Of a stretch of 64,000 nucleotides of DNA, positions 37,379-46,867 are shown piece by piece. Each line of letters starts with the position of its first letter. The first letter of the stretch is position 1. The position numbers and the translations under genes are program-made. The notes beneath the pieces were generated by a model, which did not search any database, had not been told where the DNA came from, and was given only the letters and a program-made list of their open reading frames with translations. The stretch comes from Vibrio nereis NBRC 15637 (lineage in GTDB: Bacteria > Pseudomonadota > Gammaproteobacteria > Enterobacterales > Vibrionaceae), in contig NZ_BCUD01000004.1 in the NCBI RefSeq assembly GCF_001591105.1, forward strand, positions 186,001-250,000. Direction: 5' to 3'.

Positions 37379-37484
37379 ATCCTATTAATTAAAAAATCGA
37401 TAAAACTTCGTGGTAAATGTAATTTTTTAGTCACTGCTACGTTCTTATTATTACGATAACTAAAAGCTATTTGACGGGGTTAAT

Positions 37485-38621
37485 ATGAAAGTGAAGTTTA
37501 AGTTTGTTTTGTCCGCTCTTGCTGCCGTCGCTGCCATAACCTCTTTTTTAGGCACAGCTGACAGCGATATGTCTCGTACAAACGCTTCTGGGGATATTGA
37601 AGTTGCGACGTTAGCGGGCGGGTGTTTTTGGTGTACCGAGTCAGATTTGGAAAAACTACCTGGTGTGGTAGACGTTGTGTCTGGTTATTCAGGTGGTGAA
37701 CTTGAGAATCCCACCTACAAGCAAGTATCGTCTGGCAAGTCAGGGCACATTGAAGTCATAGAAGTTAAGTTTGATTCGGAACAAGTTAGCTATGAACAGG
37801 TTTTAGACCAATTTTTCCGTCATATAGACCCAACGGATGATAAAGGATCATTTGTCGATCGCGGTCCTCAATATCGTCCAGCCATTTTCTACCATAACTC
37901 ACAGCAGAAGCAGATCGCTGAGCAGTTTATGCAAGAGATCGATGAGCTTGGTGTTTTCCAGGCGCCACTCAAAACCGAGCTAATCAAGTTTGAGAAGTTT
38001 TGGCCAGCGGAAGACTACCACCAAGACTACTACAAACGTAATAAGATCCGTTATAACTACTATCGTTATGCTTCAGGGCGAGATCAGTACCTAGACAAAA
38101 TATTTGGTGAAGACCGTAACGAAAAGCCGGTAACACTGCGTGAGTTAATCAATCAAAGCAAAACAACAGCGAACGCGAAAACCTACACCAAACCCAGTGA
38201 TGCTAAAATCAAAGCAACGCTCACTGACATGCAATACTACGTCACTCAAGAAGATGGTACAGAGCGCGCATTCGAAAACGAGTATTGGGATAATAAACGC
38301 GAAGGGATATACGTGGATATTGTCTCTGGTGAACCTTTGTTCTCATCAACTGATAAATACAAATCTGGCACAGGTTGGCCAAGCTTCACCAAGCCAATCA
38401 GCGATAAGTATATTGTCACGCAAACCGATTTTAAGCTGATTTATCCTCGTACCGAGGTGCGCAGTAAATTTGCCGACTCGCATTTAGGTCATGTGTTTAA
38501 AGACGGCCCGAAACCAACAGGATTGCGCTACTGCATGAACTCAGCTGCGATGCGATTTGTCGCGAAAGAAGATATGAAAAAAGAGGGCTACGTAGATTAT
38601 CTTTACTTATTCGACCGCTAG
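37485..38621 (+). CDS. msrAB: Exported fused methionine sulfoxide reductase MsrA-MsrB
   Basis: This 378-residue protein repairs oxidised methionine in envelope proteins. A signal or anchor sequence (about 1-22) is followed by MsrA (about 37-205) with catalytic C47 in GGCFWC and C50. A linker leads to MsrB (about 240-375), with catalytic C350 in [12 protein letters not shown]. Reduction of both methionine sulfoxide epimers is thus covered. The MsrB part lacks the CxxC zinc pairs (for example SGEPLF where zinc forms have CGxxLF), so it is a zinc-free type. Start and terminator are clean. Confidence 0.93.
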   Translation: MKVKFKFVLSALAAVAAITSFLGTADSDMSRTNASGDIEVATLAGGCFWCTESDLEKLPGVVDVVSGYSGGELENPTYKQVSSGKSGHIEVIEVKFDSEQVSYEQVLDQFFRHIDPTDDKGSFVDRGPQYRPAIFYHNSQQKQIAEQFMQEIDELGVFQAPLKTELIKFEKFWPAEDYHQDYYKRNKIRYNYYRYASGRDQYLDKIFGEDRNEKPVTLRELINQSKTTANAKTYTKPSDAKIKATLTDMQYYVTQEDGTERAFENEYWDNKREGIYVDIVSGEPLFSSTDKYKSGTGWPSFTKPISDKYIVTQTDFKLIYPRTEVRSKFADSHLGHVFKDGPKPTGLRYCMNSAAMRFVAKEDMKKEGYVDYLYLFDR

Positions 38622-38645
38622 TCCATCCAAATGTCGGGTAAAGAA

Positions 38646-38676
38646 AAGGCCAACGATGATTCGTTGGCCTTCGTTT
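38646..38676. terminator. Terminator between msrAB and dbpA
   Basis: AAGGCCAACGA and TCGTTGGCCTT form an 11-bp stem around TGAT, followed by CGTTT. It lies between convergent genes. Confidence 0.75.
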
Positions 38677-38703
38677 ATCTACAACCGTGCTATTTGCTTA
38701 ATA

Positions 38704-40080
38704 TTACTTCATCACGCGGGCTTTAAAGTTACGCCCTTTCATCTTGCCTGTTTGGAGTTGTTTAAGCGCTGGTTTGACGACGTCATGCTCAATCGCAACA
38801 TAAGAAACCATAGGTAAGATATTAATTTTACCGATTTTTTTACCGTCGATACCTGCTTGCTTAGTTAGCGCGCCTAAGATATCACCCGCACGTACTTTTT
38901 GCTTTTTACCACCCAGGATCTGGATGGTTTGCATGCTTGGGTAGAATGGACGTTCAACTGGCTTTTCTGGCAATGTTGAAGGTGAAATCGCGATATCCAT
39001 GTACTCATCAATTCGAGCCACTCGATATTCTTCTTTCTCGCTGTAGAAGCTAAACGCAACACCTTTTGAACCCGCGCGGCCAGTACGACCAATACGGTGC
39101 ACGTGTACTTCAGGATCACGTGACAACTCAAAGTTGAAGACTGCGTCTAGGTTGTCTACATCTAAACCACGTGCGGCAACGTCGGTCGCGACAAGAATAG
39201 AAATACTCTTGTTAGCAAACATGGTGAGCGCTTGTTCGCGTTCACGTTGTTCCATGTCACCATGAAGTTCAACCACACTAAACCCGCGGTGTTTGAGCTC
39301 ATCCGTCACATTTTGAACTTCTTTTTTGGTATTACAGAACACAACCGATGATTCGGGCTTATGAGTCAGCAACAGTGCTTCTAACGCATCATCACGTTCT
39401 TCTGTCGTGTTTAGTTTGAAGAAACGCTGCTCAATGGTGCTGTGTTGGTGCGTTGACTCTACTTTCACCATCTCAGGCTGCTTCATAACCTTAGCAGACA
39501 ACGACTCTATGTTGTGTGGGAAAGTCGCGCTGAACAATAATGTTTGGCGGTCTGTTGGCGCTTGTTCGATGATGGTATCGATCGCATCTTCAAAACCCAT
39601 GTCCAGCATGCGGTCCGCTTCGTCCAGAACTAGAGTATTCAGTTCATCTAGGCTGATACGCCCTTTCGACATGTGATCCAAAATACGGCCAGGTGTACCT
39701 ACCAAAATATGCGCACCGTGCTCCAGTGAGCCAATTTGTGGCCCCATAGGCATGCCGCCGCATAGTGTAAGCACTTTGATGTTGTGAATACCACGAGCCA
39801 AAGTACGAATCTCGGTCGCGACTTGGTCAGCCAGTTCACGCGTTGGACAAAGTACCAAAGTTTGCACACGAAAACGCTTAACATTCAGGTTGGTAAGCAA
39901 GCCTAGTGAGAAGGCCGCCGTTTTACCTGAACCGGTTTTACCCTGACCAATCACATCTTTGCCTGCGAGCACAATCGGCAGTGCTTGTTGCTGAATAGTG
40001 GTCATTTCCGTGTAGCCTAGCGTGTCCAGTGTTTCGAGTAACTCTGGTCTTAGGCCAAGTGTTTTAAATGAAGTTGTCAC
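38704..40080 (-). CDS. dbpA: ATP-dependent RNA helicase DbpA
   Basis: DbpA is a DEAD-box helicase that binds hairpin 92 of 23S rRNA and acts in 50S subunit assembly. The 458-residue protein has Walker A GKTGSGKT, DEADRMLDMGF, SATFPHNI and HRIGRTGRAGSKG. A C-terminal RNA-recognition domain (about 385-458, with VRAGDILGALTKQAGIDGKKIGKINI) sets DbpA apart from RhlE and SrmB. It is a single gene in opposite orientation to msrAB. Confidence 0.94.
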   Translation of the reverse strand: MTTSFKTLGLRPELLETLDTLGYTEMTTIQQQALPIVLAGKDVIGQGKTGSGKTAAFSLGLLTNLNVKRFRVQTLVLCPTRELADQVATEIRTLARGIHNIKVLTLCGGMPMGPQIGSLEHGAHILVGTPGRILDHMSKGRISLDELNTLVLDEADRMLDMGFEDAIDTIIEQAPTDRQTLLFSATFPHNIESLSAKVMKQPEMVKVESTHQHSTIEQRFFKLNTTEERDDALEALLLTHKPESSVVFCNTKKEVQNVTDELKHRGFSVVELHGDMEQREREQALTMFANKSISILVATDVAARGLDVDNLDAVFNFELSRDPEVHVHRIGRTGRAGSKGVAFSFYSEKEEYRVARIDEYMDIAISPSTLPEKPVERPFYPSMQTIQILGGKKQKVRAGDILGALTKQAGIDGKKIGKINILPMVSYVAIEHDVVKPALKQLQTGKMKGRNFKARVMK

Positions 40081-40133
40081 ATCTATACCTTTAAAGGATT
40101 CGCTGAATTTACAGTGTGAACTCAGCGATAAAA

Positions 40134-40168
40134 ACTAAAAACCGCCTCAACTGGGAAGCGGTTTTAAA
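40134..40168 (-). terminator. Terminator of folE (minus strand)
   Basis: AAAACCGC and GCGGTTTT make an 8-bp stem around 12 nt, with a T run on the minus-strand side. It is 28 bp past the folE stop and ahead of dbpA. Confidence 0.8.
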
Positions 40169-40192
40169 ATCAATCTGTCGTCAATCGGCTCG

Positions 40193-40846
40193 TTAACGGA
40201 TTCCGTGCAGAAACTCATGTCTGGTTGCCGAATTGGACTTAAAAATACCACCTAAAGCTGTGGTTGTGGTTTCGCTGGTTGCGTCCATGACTCCACGGGA
40301 TTTCACGCAGTAGTGTGTAGCATCAATCGTTACCGCAACATCGTCCGATTCCAGCAACGTTTGCAACGCAACCAAAATTTGCTGCGTCATACGCTCTTGC
40401 ACTTGAGGGCGCTGGGCAAAGAAACGAACGATACGGTTGATCTTAGAAAGCCCGATGATCTTACCACGTGGAATGTAAGCAACTGCGGCACGGCCATCGA
40501 TAGTCACTAAGTGATGCTCGCAAGTGCTGGTGACGGTAATGTCTTTCACTCGTACCATTTCACTCACATCCATCTTATTTTCGATGACAGTGATCTTAGG
40601 GAAATTTGAATAGTCTAAACCAGAGAAAATTTCGTCCACATACATTTTTGCAATGCGATGCGGTGTTTCTTCAAGGCTATCATCAGTGAGGTCTAGCTCT
40701 AACAGAGATAAGATTTCACGCATATGATACTGAATCTTTTCTTTTTTCTCTTCTCTGCTGAACTGATTAGGCACCATTGGCGTCTCTAATCCTCGACGTT
40801 CTAGCGCATCTTTTACCAACATTGCTGATTCGCTAAGACCTGACAT
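40193..40846 (-). CDS. folE: GTP cyclohydrolase I
   Basis: FolE opens GTP to dihydroneopterin triphosphate, the first step of tetrahydrofolate synthesis. The 217-residue protein has the zinc and active-site motifs [13 protein letters not shown] and [11 protein letters not shown]. The N-terminus is of the usual length. It has a good AGGAAG ribosome site and its own terminator. It is divergent from moeA; both pathways build pterins from GTP, and this pairing recurs in vibrios. Confidence 0.96.
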   Translation of the reverse strand: MSGLSESAMLVKDALERRGLETPMVPNQFSREEKKEKIQYHMREILSLLELDLTDDSLEETPHRIAKMYVDEIFSGLDYSNFPKITVIENKMDVSEMVRVKDITVTSTCEHHLVTIDGRAAVAYIPRGKIIGLSKINRIVRFFAQRPQVQERMTQQILVALQTLLESDDVAVTIDATHYCVKSRGVMDATSETTTTALGGIFKSNSATRHEFLHGIR

Positions 40847-41025
40847 TCCACTTCCTCTTAATTCGTCAAGAATCCCAATACGAGATTACCCCTTTAGGAT
40901 GGCAGACAAGGATACTCGGATTTTTGAATAATTACACCCATATTTTATAGGGGGTCATTATTGCCATTATTAATTCTGTGGTAGAGTGACCAAAACAAAT
41001 TATTATAAGCACTTAGGATTTTGTT

Positions 41026-42261
41026 ATGGGCTGTTGTGATGCGCCGGGCTTAATGCCACTTGAAGATGCGATGGAGAACATGCTATCGCGTATTAAACCA
41101 ATTCAAACCACATTACAGTTACCTCTTGCTGAAGCGATTGGATACGTCTTAGCTGAAGACATTCTCTCTCCCATTTTCGTACCGCCCTTCGATAACTCTG
41201 CGATGGACGGTTACGCCATCCGCATTGCGGACCTTGAAAAGAACAACACGATGCCTGTCGCAGGCAAATCTTTCGCAGGCCAACCTTTTGAGGGCGAATG
41301 GCCGCAAGGTAGCTGCGTACGTATTATGACAGGTGCAAAAATCCCTGACGGTTGCGACGCGGTCATCATGCAGGAAAACACCGAAGTCACTGAGCAAGGT
41401 GTTACTTTCACGCAAACTGAAGTAAAACCACAAAACAACATTCGCCCTACGGGTGACGATATTCGTCAAGGCGATATCGTGCTACCAAAAGGCGCTCGCC
41501 TAACCTCTCGTGATATTCCAATGATTGCGACATTGGGCGTTAGTCATGTAACGGTTGTGCGTAAACCTCGCGTGGCATTCTTCTCTACTGGTGATGAACT
41601 TAAACCATTGGGCCAACCTTTGGCCGAAGGTCAAATCTACGACAGCAACCGCTACGGCATTAAACCGCTGATTGAAAACTTCGGTTGTGAACCAATCGAC
41701 CTCGGCATTATTCCAGACTGTCCTGAAACGCTGAAAGCGACATTTGAGCAAGCACAATCGCTGGCAGATGTAGTGGTAACATCGGGCGGCGTAAGCGTTG
41801 GCGAAGCCGACTACACCAAAGACATTTTGGAAGAGCTAGGTGAAATTGGTTTTTGGAAACTGGCGATCAAACCAGGCAAGCCTTTTGCGTTTGGCAAGCT
41901 TTCTACAGCTTGGTTCTGCGGCTTGCCGGGTAACCCTGTCTCCGCCGTGCTAACTATGTACGTACTTGTTCAGCCGATGCTGGCGAAACTGTCGGGTCAC
42001 ACCGAATGGAAAGCACCAGAATCCATTCCGGCAACAACCAAAACAGCATTCAAGAAAGCACCAGGACGAACCGATTACCAACGCGGTATTTACACTATCG
42101 AAGACGGCAAATTTGTGGTTGAAACCACGGGCAACCAAAGCTCTGGTGCATTCCGTTCCATGAGCTTGGCCAACTGTTTTGTCGTGCTTGAACGCGAACG
42201 TGGGCGCGTAGAAGTCGGCGAAACCGTCAATATCCAGTTATTTAACTCAACACTGTACTAG
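41026..42261 (+). CDS. moeA: Molybdopterin molybdenumtransferase
   Basis: MoeA inserts molybdate into adenylated molybdopterin. The 411-residue protein has [22 protein letters not shown], the MPT-binding STGDEL block and [15 protein letters not shown] lies 7 bp before the ATG. moeB begins 9 bp after its stop, so they form an operon. TorS/TorT nearby are relevant to molybdenum-dependent TMAO respiration, though not linked by position. Confidence 0.95.
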   Translation: MGCCDAPGLMPLEDAMENMLSRIKPIQTTLQLPLAEAIGYVLAEDILSPIFVPPFDNSAMDGYAIRIADLEKNNTMPVAGKSFAGQPFEGEWPQGSCVRIMTGAKIPDGCDAVIMQENTEVTEQGVTFTQTEVKPQNNIRPTGDDIRQGDIVLPKGARLTSRDIPMIATLGVSHVTVVRKPRVAFFSTGDELKPLGQPLAEGQIYDSNRYGIKPLIENFGCEPIDLGIIPDCPETLKATFEQAQSLADVVVTSGGVSVGEADYTKDILEELGEIGFWKLAIKPGKPFAFGKLSTAWFCGLPGNPVSAVLTMYVLVQPMLAKLSGHTEWKAPESIPATTKTAFKKAPGRTDYQRGIYTIEDGKFVVETTGNQSSGAFRSMSLANCFVVLERERGRVEVGETVNIQLFNSTLY

Positions 42262-42270
42262 GAGTTAACT

Positions 42271-43029
42271 TTGGAGATCCTGTCTGATCAAGAGATGCTT
42301 CGCTATAACCGTCAAATTATTCTTAAGCAGTTTGATTTTGAAGGCCAAGAAGCACTGAAACAGAGCTCTATCCTAGTACTCGGCGCAGGTGGTTTGGGTT
42401 GCGCGTCAACCCAATACCTTGCTACTGCTGGCGTGGGCGCGCTGACGTTGATTGATGATGATGTTGTCGAGCTATCTAATTTGCAGCGACAAGTGCTGCA
42501 TCATGATGCTGACATTGGCAAACGTAAAGTGGATTCGGCAGCGCAATCACTAAAGCAATTAAACCCATACCTTGAAGTGCGCACCATCGATAAACGCTTG
42601 AATGATGATGACCTGAAAACGCTTATCGCTGATCACACTTTAGTGTTAGACGCCTCTGACAACGTCGAAACTCGAAACCAGTTAAACCGCCTTTGCTACA
42701 CGCTTAAAAAGCCGCTTGTCTCTGGCGCTGCAATTCGTATGGAAGGACAAGTAAGTGTCTTCACTTACCAAGACGAGTCACAGCCTTGTTACCAATGCTT
42801 AAGTGCTCTTTTCGGCAGTGGCGCATTAAGCTGTGTTGAAGCGGGCGTGATGGCGCCTGTAGTTGGCATTATTGGTGCGGTACAAGCAATGGAAGCCATC
42901 AAGGTGATTGCAAGCTATGGGAAACCTAAGCAAGGCAAGATTCTGATTCTGGATGCTCTAACCATGTCATGGCGTGAGATGAACCTGATGAAGATGCCAA
43001 CTTGCCCTGTGTGCGGTTCCAACTCTTAA
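42271..43029 (+). CDS. moeB: Molybdopterin-synthase adenylyltransferase
   Basis: MoeB adenylates the C-terminus of MoaD so that it can be sulfurated. The 252-residue protein has the ATP-binding GAGGLGCASTQYL, the RxxxQR block NLQRQVLHHD, and zinc knuckles CYQC and CPVCG. The start is a TTG with AGGAG 6 bp ahead and no better ATG nearby. It follows moeA by 9 bp. Confidence 0.95.
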   Translation: MEILSDQEMLRYNRQIILKQFDFEGQEALKQSSILVLGAGGLGCASTQYLATAGVGALTLIDDDVVELSNLQRQVLHHDADIGKRKVDSAAQSLKQLNPYLEVRTIDKRLNDDDLKTLIADHTLVLDASDNVETRNQLNRLCYTLKKPLVSGAAIRMEGQVSVFTYQDESQPCYQCLSALFGSGALSCVEAGVMAPVVGIIGAVQAMEAIKVIASYGKPKQGKILILDALTMSWREMNLMKMPTCPVCGSNS

Positions 43030-43066
43030 CTTAGTGTGTAAGGGTGGTTGAGGGTCTTTGATATTA

Positions 43067-43375
43067 ATGAGTAATACTAAGATATATCTCGCCACCTTTT
43101 TTACCAGCTTGATCGTGCTGATTCTGCTACTCTATTTTCAACCTACAAATCGTAGCGATACTCAAGTTGGGTTTGTTGTTTCTCAAACCGAGACTCAATC
43201 TCTCGATGGACATCGCCGCTACCTGTCCGTACGCACTCAAACTAACGAGTTAATACTGATTCAATCCCCTGTAAACGCTAACTGCCCTAAAGGCTACCGC
43301 GTTGCTTTCAAAGAGGAACAAGGGCTGACTCAAAAAACAATGTCGTATAAATTTGTCAGTTGTTCCAATAACTAA
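43067..43375 (+). CDS. Unknown small membrane-anchored protein
   Basis: A 102-residue protein with one N-terminal hydrophobic segment (about 6-25, IYLATFFTSLIVLILLLYF) followed by a soluble part of about 75 residues, probably periplasmic. Two cysteines (NCPKG and VSCSNN) may form a disulfide. I do not recognise the family. A TTG at 43058 in frame is an alternative start nearer the GAGGG. It sits between moeB and a sulfurtransferase on the same strand. Confidence 0.65.
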   Translation: MSNTKIYLATFFTSLIVLILLLYFQPTNRSDTQVGFVVSQTETQSLDGHRRYLSVRTQTNELILIQSPVNANCPKGYRVAFKEEQGLTQKTMSYKFVSCSNN

Positions 43376-43392
43376 ATGAAAAGGAATGGTTT

Positions 43393-44220
43393 ATGTCACC
43401 TCTGGTAACCCCTCAATGGCTTAACACTCAAGCGACCAATTCAAATCTTGTTATTTTAGATGCCAGCATCACGTTCCAGATCCCATCAGAAACAGAGAAA
43501 GACCAAGAAAACGTCATTCCTGGATCAATCCGATTTGATTATGACCATGTTTTTTGCGACCCCGATTCTAAGCTTCCTCATATGATGCCTTCTGAAGCGC
43601 GCTTTAATCGGCTTGCTCAACAGATCGGCCTTAACAACGAATCTGTAATTGTGGTTTACGATAACAGCGGGACATTTGCATCCCCTCGCGCATGGTGGAT
43701 GTTCAAAGCTATGGGACACAAAGAGGTTTATGTTCTGAACGGTGGCTTAACTGCCTGGAAAGAGCAAGGGTACCCAGTCGCGCAGAATTACAAAGAGGTT
43801 ACTCGAGAAGGGAATTTTCAGGGCACTCTCAACCCTAACTATTTCGTCGATGCATCTTACGTGAACATGCAAATCAATGAGCCAAGCAGCCTAACGGTTG
43901 ACGCACGATCTCACCAACGTTTTAATGCTGAAGTGCCAGAACCAAGAGCTGGCATTCGCAGCGGTCACATACCAAACTCGGTTTGTTTACCCTTTGCCCA
44001 TGTCATGGACAAGTACCGAATAAAAGCACCCGAAGAACTGAAAGAAGAGTTATCTCCCGTTCTACCGACAGACAAAGAACAATACCTATTTAGCTGTGGT
44101 TCTGGTGTAACGGCGTGTATTATTCTTTTGGCAGCGCACACCTGTGGCTACGAGAACCTTGCCGTTTACGATGGGTCGTGGACGGAATGGGGAGGCAATA
44201 GCAACCTACCAATAGAGTAA
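43393..44220 (+). CDS. Sulfurtransferase of the 3-mercaptopyruvate/SseA type
   Basis: A 275-residue two-rhodanese-domain protein: an inactive N-terminal domain (about 8-135) and a C-terminal catalytic domain. The active-site loop SCGSGVTAC has the CGSG(V/I)T signature of 3-mercaptopyruvate sulfurtransferases, rather than the CRKG loop of thiosulfate enzymes. It moves sulfur from mercaptopyruvate to acceptors such as cyanide, thiols or sulfur carriers. The start follows AAAGGAATGG. Location beside moeB may reflect a link to sulfur delivery, but this is only context. Confidence 0.88.
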   Translation: MSPLVTPQWLNTQATNSNLVILDASITFQIPSETEKDQENVIPGSIRFDYDHVFCDPDSKLPHMMPSEARFNRLAQQIGLNNESVIVVYDNSGTFASPRAWWMFKAMGHKEVYVLNGGLTAWKEQGYPVAQNYKEVTREGNFQGTLNPNYFVDASYVNMQINEPSSLTVDARSHQRFNAEVPEPRAGIRSGHIPNSVCLPFAHVMDKYRIKAPEELKEELSPVLPTDKEQYLFSCGSGVTACIILLAAHTCGYENLAVYDGSWTEWGGNSNLPIE

Positions 44221-44237
44221 CCTAAGCTTGATAAAGG

Positions 44238-44272
44238 CTCCCACCTCGCTCTTTAAGTTAGCGGGCTGGGAG
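44238..44272. other. Imperfect hairpin after the sulfurtransferase gene
   Basis: CTCCCA and TGGGAG, with CGCT / AGCG inside, can form a bulged stem 17 bp after the stop. There is no T run, so it may be a weak terminator or stabilising stem. Beyond it, to 44416, I see nothing else. Confidence 0.35.
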
Positions 44273-44416
44273 TTCGCCCACCTCTCCTATCTATTACTCA
44301 ATAGCTTATTTCGTGATATTAACTTCTGCGAACCCACTTCTATTGATGGTATTTCCCTAACTCTTTCCTATAGTTAATTAAGATAATCCCATTGTTACTA
44401 GATTGCAGGAGGTTAC

Positions 44417-45346
44417 ATGGCTTTCACGAAACTCCTTGTACCCATTGCGCCTGAGCAAGAGGTCAACCAAGCCCTACACCAAGCGTTTGTATTCGCTAAT
44501 CAACAGTCTGCTCATGTTACTTTGTTGGTAGTGATTAAAGAGTTAGCCGAGTTTAAAGACATCTACCATATATCAGGGACAGCACTAGATATTCTTGATA
44601 AAGCGACGGAGTTTTATCATCAAGCCATGGAAGATCATGTACAAACCCTTACCAAGCAATATCCGCAGATAACATTTTTAGTTAAGGTACGCGTAGGCAT
44701 TCCGTATATTGAGATCATTAAAGAGGCTAACGAATCTCAATCGTCCATGGTCATTATTGACTCTCATAGAGAAGATAGAGAAGAGGCCTGCCAGCGAGGG
44801 AGTAATACGCTGAATTTGATGCGCAAATCTGAAACCCCTATTTGGTCAATCGCCACTCACTCAGCGCCGATAAAAAATGTCGTCGCGGCAATCGACCTAA
44901 CTAATCAAGATTATCAAGACTTCAACAAGAAACTGATTGCTCTCGCGCATGAGTTCTGCGCTTCAATAAATGCCAGCCTTACGTTTTGCCATGTGTGGAA
45001 ATTAGAGTCTGAGGGATTTTTAAGAGACTGGAGTGGCTATAAAGACATTGATATCGCCCTACTTTCGCAAAAAATGCGACAAGAACGGATGGAGCGGCTC
45101 AAAGTATTATTGGCTCCCCACGAGAAAAGTTCAGTGCCAATGCAAGTTGAGTTGTTGGAAGGAGAAACACGACAAGTGCTTCCACAATACGTTAGCGATA
45201 ATGGTATAGACTTAGTGATCCTTGGCTCTATGTCGCGCACAGGCATCTCAGGATTCGTGATGGGAAACACAGCGGAGTCAATGATCAATCAGTTGAACTG
45301 CTCAGTGATAACAATGAAGCCCGATAGCTTTAAATCCCTCATCTAA
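44417..45346 (+). CDS. Universal stress protein with two Usp domains (UspE-like)
   Basis: A 309-residue cytoplasmic protein made of two tandem Usp domains (about 1-150 and 157-303). The second keeps an ATP-binding-type loop, GSMSRTGISGFVMGNTAE; the first lacks it. This two-domain layout is that of UspE. Its role is in stress survival and is not well defined. A strong AGGAGG site lies ahead of the start. It is transcribed alone. Confidence 0.85.
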   Translation: MAFTKLLVPIAPEQEVNQALHQAFVFANQQSAHVTLLVVIKELAEFKDIYHISGTALDILDKATEFYHQAMEDHVQTLTKQYPQITFLVKVRVGIPYIEIIKEANESQSSMVIIDSHREDREEACQRGSNTLNLMRKSETPIWSIATHSAPIKNVVAAIDLTNQDYQDFNKKLIALAHEFCASINASLTFCHVWKLESEGFLRDWSGYKDIDIALLSQKMRQERMERLKVLLAPHEKSSVPMQVELLEGETRQVLPQYVSDNGIDLVILGSMSRTGISGFVMGNTAESMINQLNCSVITMKPDSFKSLI

Positions 45347-45352
45347 ACTGAT

Positions 45353-45384
45353 AAGCCATAACAACGCTTGAGTCGTTATGGCTT
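45353..45384. terminator. Hairpin between the Usp and SorC-family genes
   Basis: AAGCCATAAC and GTTATGGCTT form a 10-bp stem around 12 nt between convergent genes. T runs are short on both sides, so it may be a weak bidirectional terminator. Confidence 0.5.
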
Positions 45385-45397
45385 GGATTTGCGGCTT

Positions 45398-46402
45398 TTA
45401 TGTAGTTGAGTTTACTTGTGCGTCATGCATTTGCTCGTCAAGGTTAAGTACCGTTAGTGCGTTACTTACGCTGGTGGCAATTACATCGATAGCGCCTGTC
45501 CTTAATGCCCCCAACAGTGCAAGTGGTTTGCTATTTTCAGCGGCAATGGCAATTACTTCCGACACTGAGCGGAACTCGTCGATACCCAACCCAATCACTC
45601 GATCACTCATGACGGTTTTCGCTGCAACACCGTGTATATCGAAGAAATCATACCCAGCAAAATCACCGACTACGCCTTGCATCATGCGCGATTGAACCAC
45701 CTCTTCTGCGGTAAACCATCCTAGGTCAACCATGTAGCTGTTTTCACTCATATCTCCAATACCAACCAGTGCCACATCGGCTTTACGCGCGAGGTCTAAA
45801 GTTTGCTTTACCGTCGCATTTTGCATGAACGCAAGCTTCTGTTCACGGTTTTCAGCATAGGCAGGCGCGTATAGTGTTTCCGATGAACCGCCATAGCTTT
45901 TGGCAAATTGTCGGCAAATGTGATCGGCATTGAACATACCGCCACGAGGGTGAATACCGCCAATACCACAGACAAACTTAACGTCTCTTTGAGGTATTAC
46001 GCCTGTATGGTGCGCGACCGCTGACACATTACGTCCCTGCCCAACCGTTACAACAGTGCCATTTTGTAGTGTACTCGCCATGTATTTGGATACTAAGCCA
46101 GCCACTTGCAATCTTTGCTGCTCTTCACTGGGTTGATCTAATGCGACTAACGCTCGCTTAACACCGAAGCGCTCGATCAGTCTCTGTTCGATCTTCGCGC
46201 TAAATACCGGGTGATATTTAACGGTGATTTCTACAATGCCTTCATCCCTGGCTTGTTTGAGCATCCTGCCAACTTTTGCGCGTGAAACAGAAAACTTTTT
46301 AGAGATCTCCTCTTGAGTTGCCCCATCTTGGTAGTAGGCAACCGAAATTTCAGTCAGAAGATCAGTACTCTCATCAGACACATCGTTAATCAATTTACTC
46401 AT
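45398..46402 (-). CDS. SorC/DeoR-type sugar-binding transcriptional regulator
   Basis: A 334-residue regulator of the SorC family (LsrR, CggR, DeoR of Bacillus). The N-terminal helix-turn-helix reads ATQEEISKKFSVSRAKVGRMLKQA (about 28-52), and the rest is a sugar-phosphate-binding domain with VALDQPSEEQQRL and VCGIGGIHPRGG. It is divergent from talB-tkt, so its effector is likely a pentose-phosphate or glycolytic intermediate, and the 31-bp dyad in between is its probable operator. A TTG two codons upstream is an alternative start. Confidence 0.85.
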   Translation of the reverse strand: MSKLINDVSDESTDLLTEISVAYYQDGATQEEISKKFSVSRAKVGRMLKQARDEGIVEITVKYHPVFSAKIEQRLIERFGVKRALVALDQPSEEQQRLQVAGLVSKYMASTLQNGTVVTVGQGRNVSAVAHHTGVIPQRDVKFVCGIGGIHPRGGMFNADHICRQFAKSYGGSSETLYAPAYAENREQKLAFMQNATVKQTLDLARKADVALVGIGDMSENSYMVDLGWFTAEEVVQSRMMQGVVGDFAGYDFFDIHGVAAKTVMSDRVIGLGIDEFRSVSEVIAIAAENSKPLALLGALRTGAIDVIATSVSNALTVLNLDEQMHDAQVNSTT

Positions 46403-46667
46403 ATTCAAACAGACTCGCTTTGGATGATATCCATATTAATAGGATAAATACTTCGCACCATTACAAGTGCTCACATTCGTAGCATATGTCACACCCCTAC
46501 ATGACTTCAACATTTGCTCATCACAAAAACAAATTCTCAGCATAAAATTCGGACAGGCCAATTCGCCTGTAAGCCGCACGATACCTAAGCAAACGTTTAT
46601 TTCGCGCCAGCACAAACTTTGAAAGAAAAAATAGTTGATGAATGTCACTTTAACCCTAATTTGGCAA

Positions 46668-46696
46668 TTGACTTTCAGGCAAGATCAGATAATTAT
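46668..46696 (+). promoter_or_regulatory. Predicted promoter of talB
   Basis: TTGACT and AATTAT have a 17-bp spacer. Transcription would start near 46703, so the dyad at 46718-46748 would lie in the leader about 15-45 bp downstream. Confidence 0.45.
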
Positions 46697-46717
46697 GGAC
46701 CCATCATTTACTCAACA

Positions 46718-46748
46718 TTAGAACAAATGTTCACAACAATTGTTCTAA
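46718..46748. promoter_or_regulatory. 31-bp dyad operator candidate upstream of talB-tkt
   Basis: TTAGAACAAATGTT and AACAATTGTTCTAA flank CAC, a 14-bp inverted repeat with one mismatch. It is placed downstream of the predicted promoter, as for the SorC-family repressor CggR of Bacillus. The divergently encoded SorC-type protein is the obvious binder. Confidence 0.6.
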
Positions 46749-46867
46749 GGCTGAAAAGTTAAAAGTTGGCGGATAGGTGCAATAATGAATCTATTGGTTA
46801 ACACGCTTGCAAATGCACTCTTCATACTTCCCGTAAAGTATGAGCCCCATGAAATAGGATGATCGAA

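Larger units (their letters stand above)
46403..46867. other. Intergenic region between the SorC-type gene and talB
   Basis: About 465 bp. It holds a predicted promoter toward talB, the 31-bp dyad below, and a small palindrome GGATGATATCC near the regulator's start. The long stretch between 46436 and 46650 holds no convincing gene; a 70-residue antisense frame there has no ribosome site or family. Confidence 0.5.

Noticed and set aside
46436..46648. 70-residue open frame in the SorC-talB intergenic region
   Set aside because: No ribosome site, no family and cysteine-rich random composition; promoter elements fall around it.
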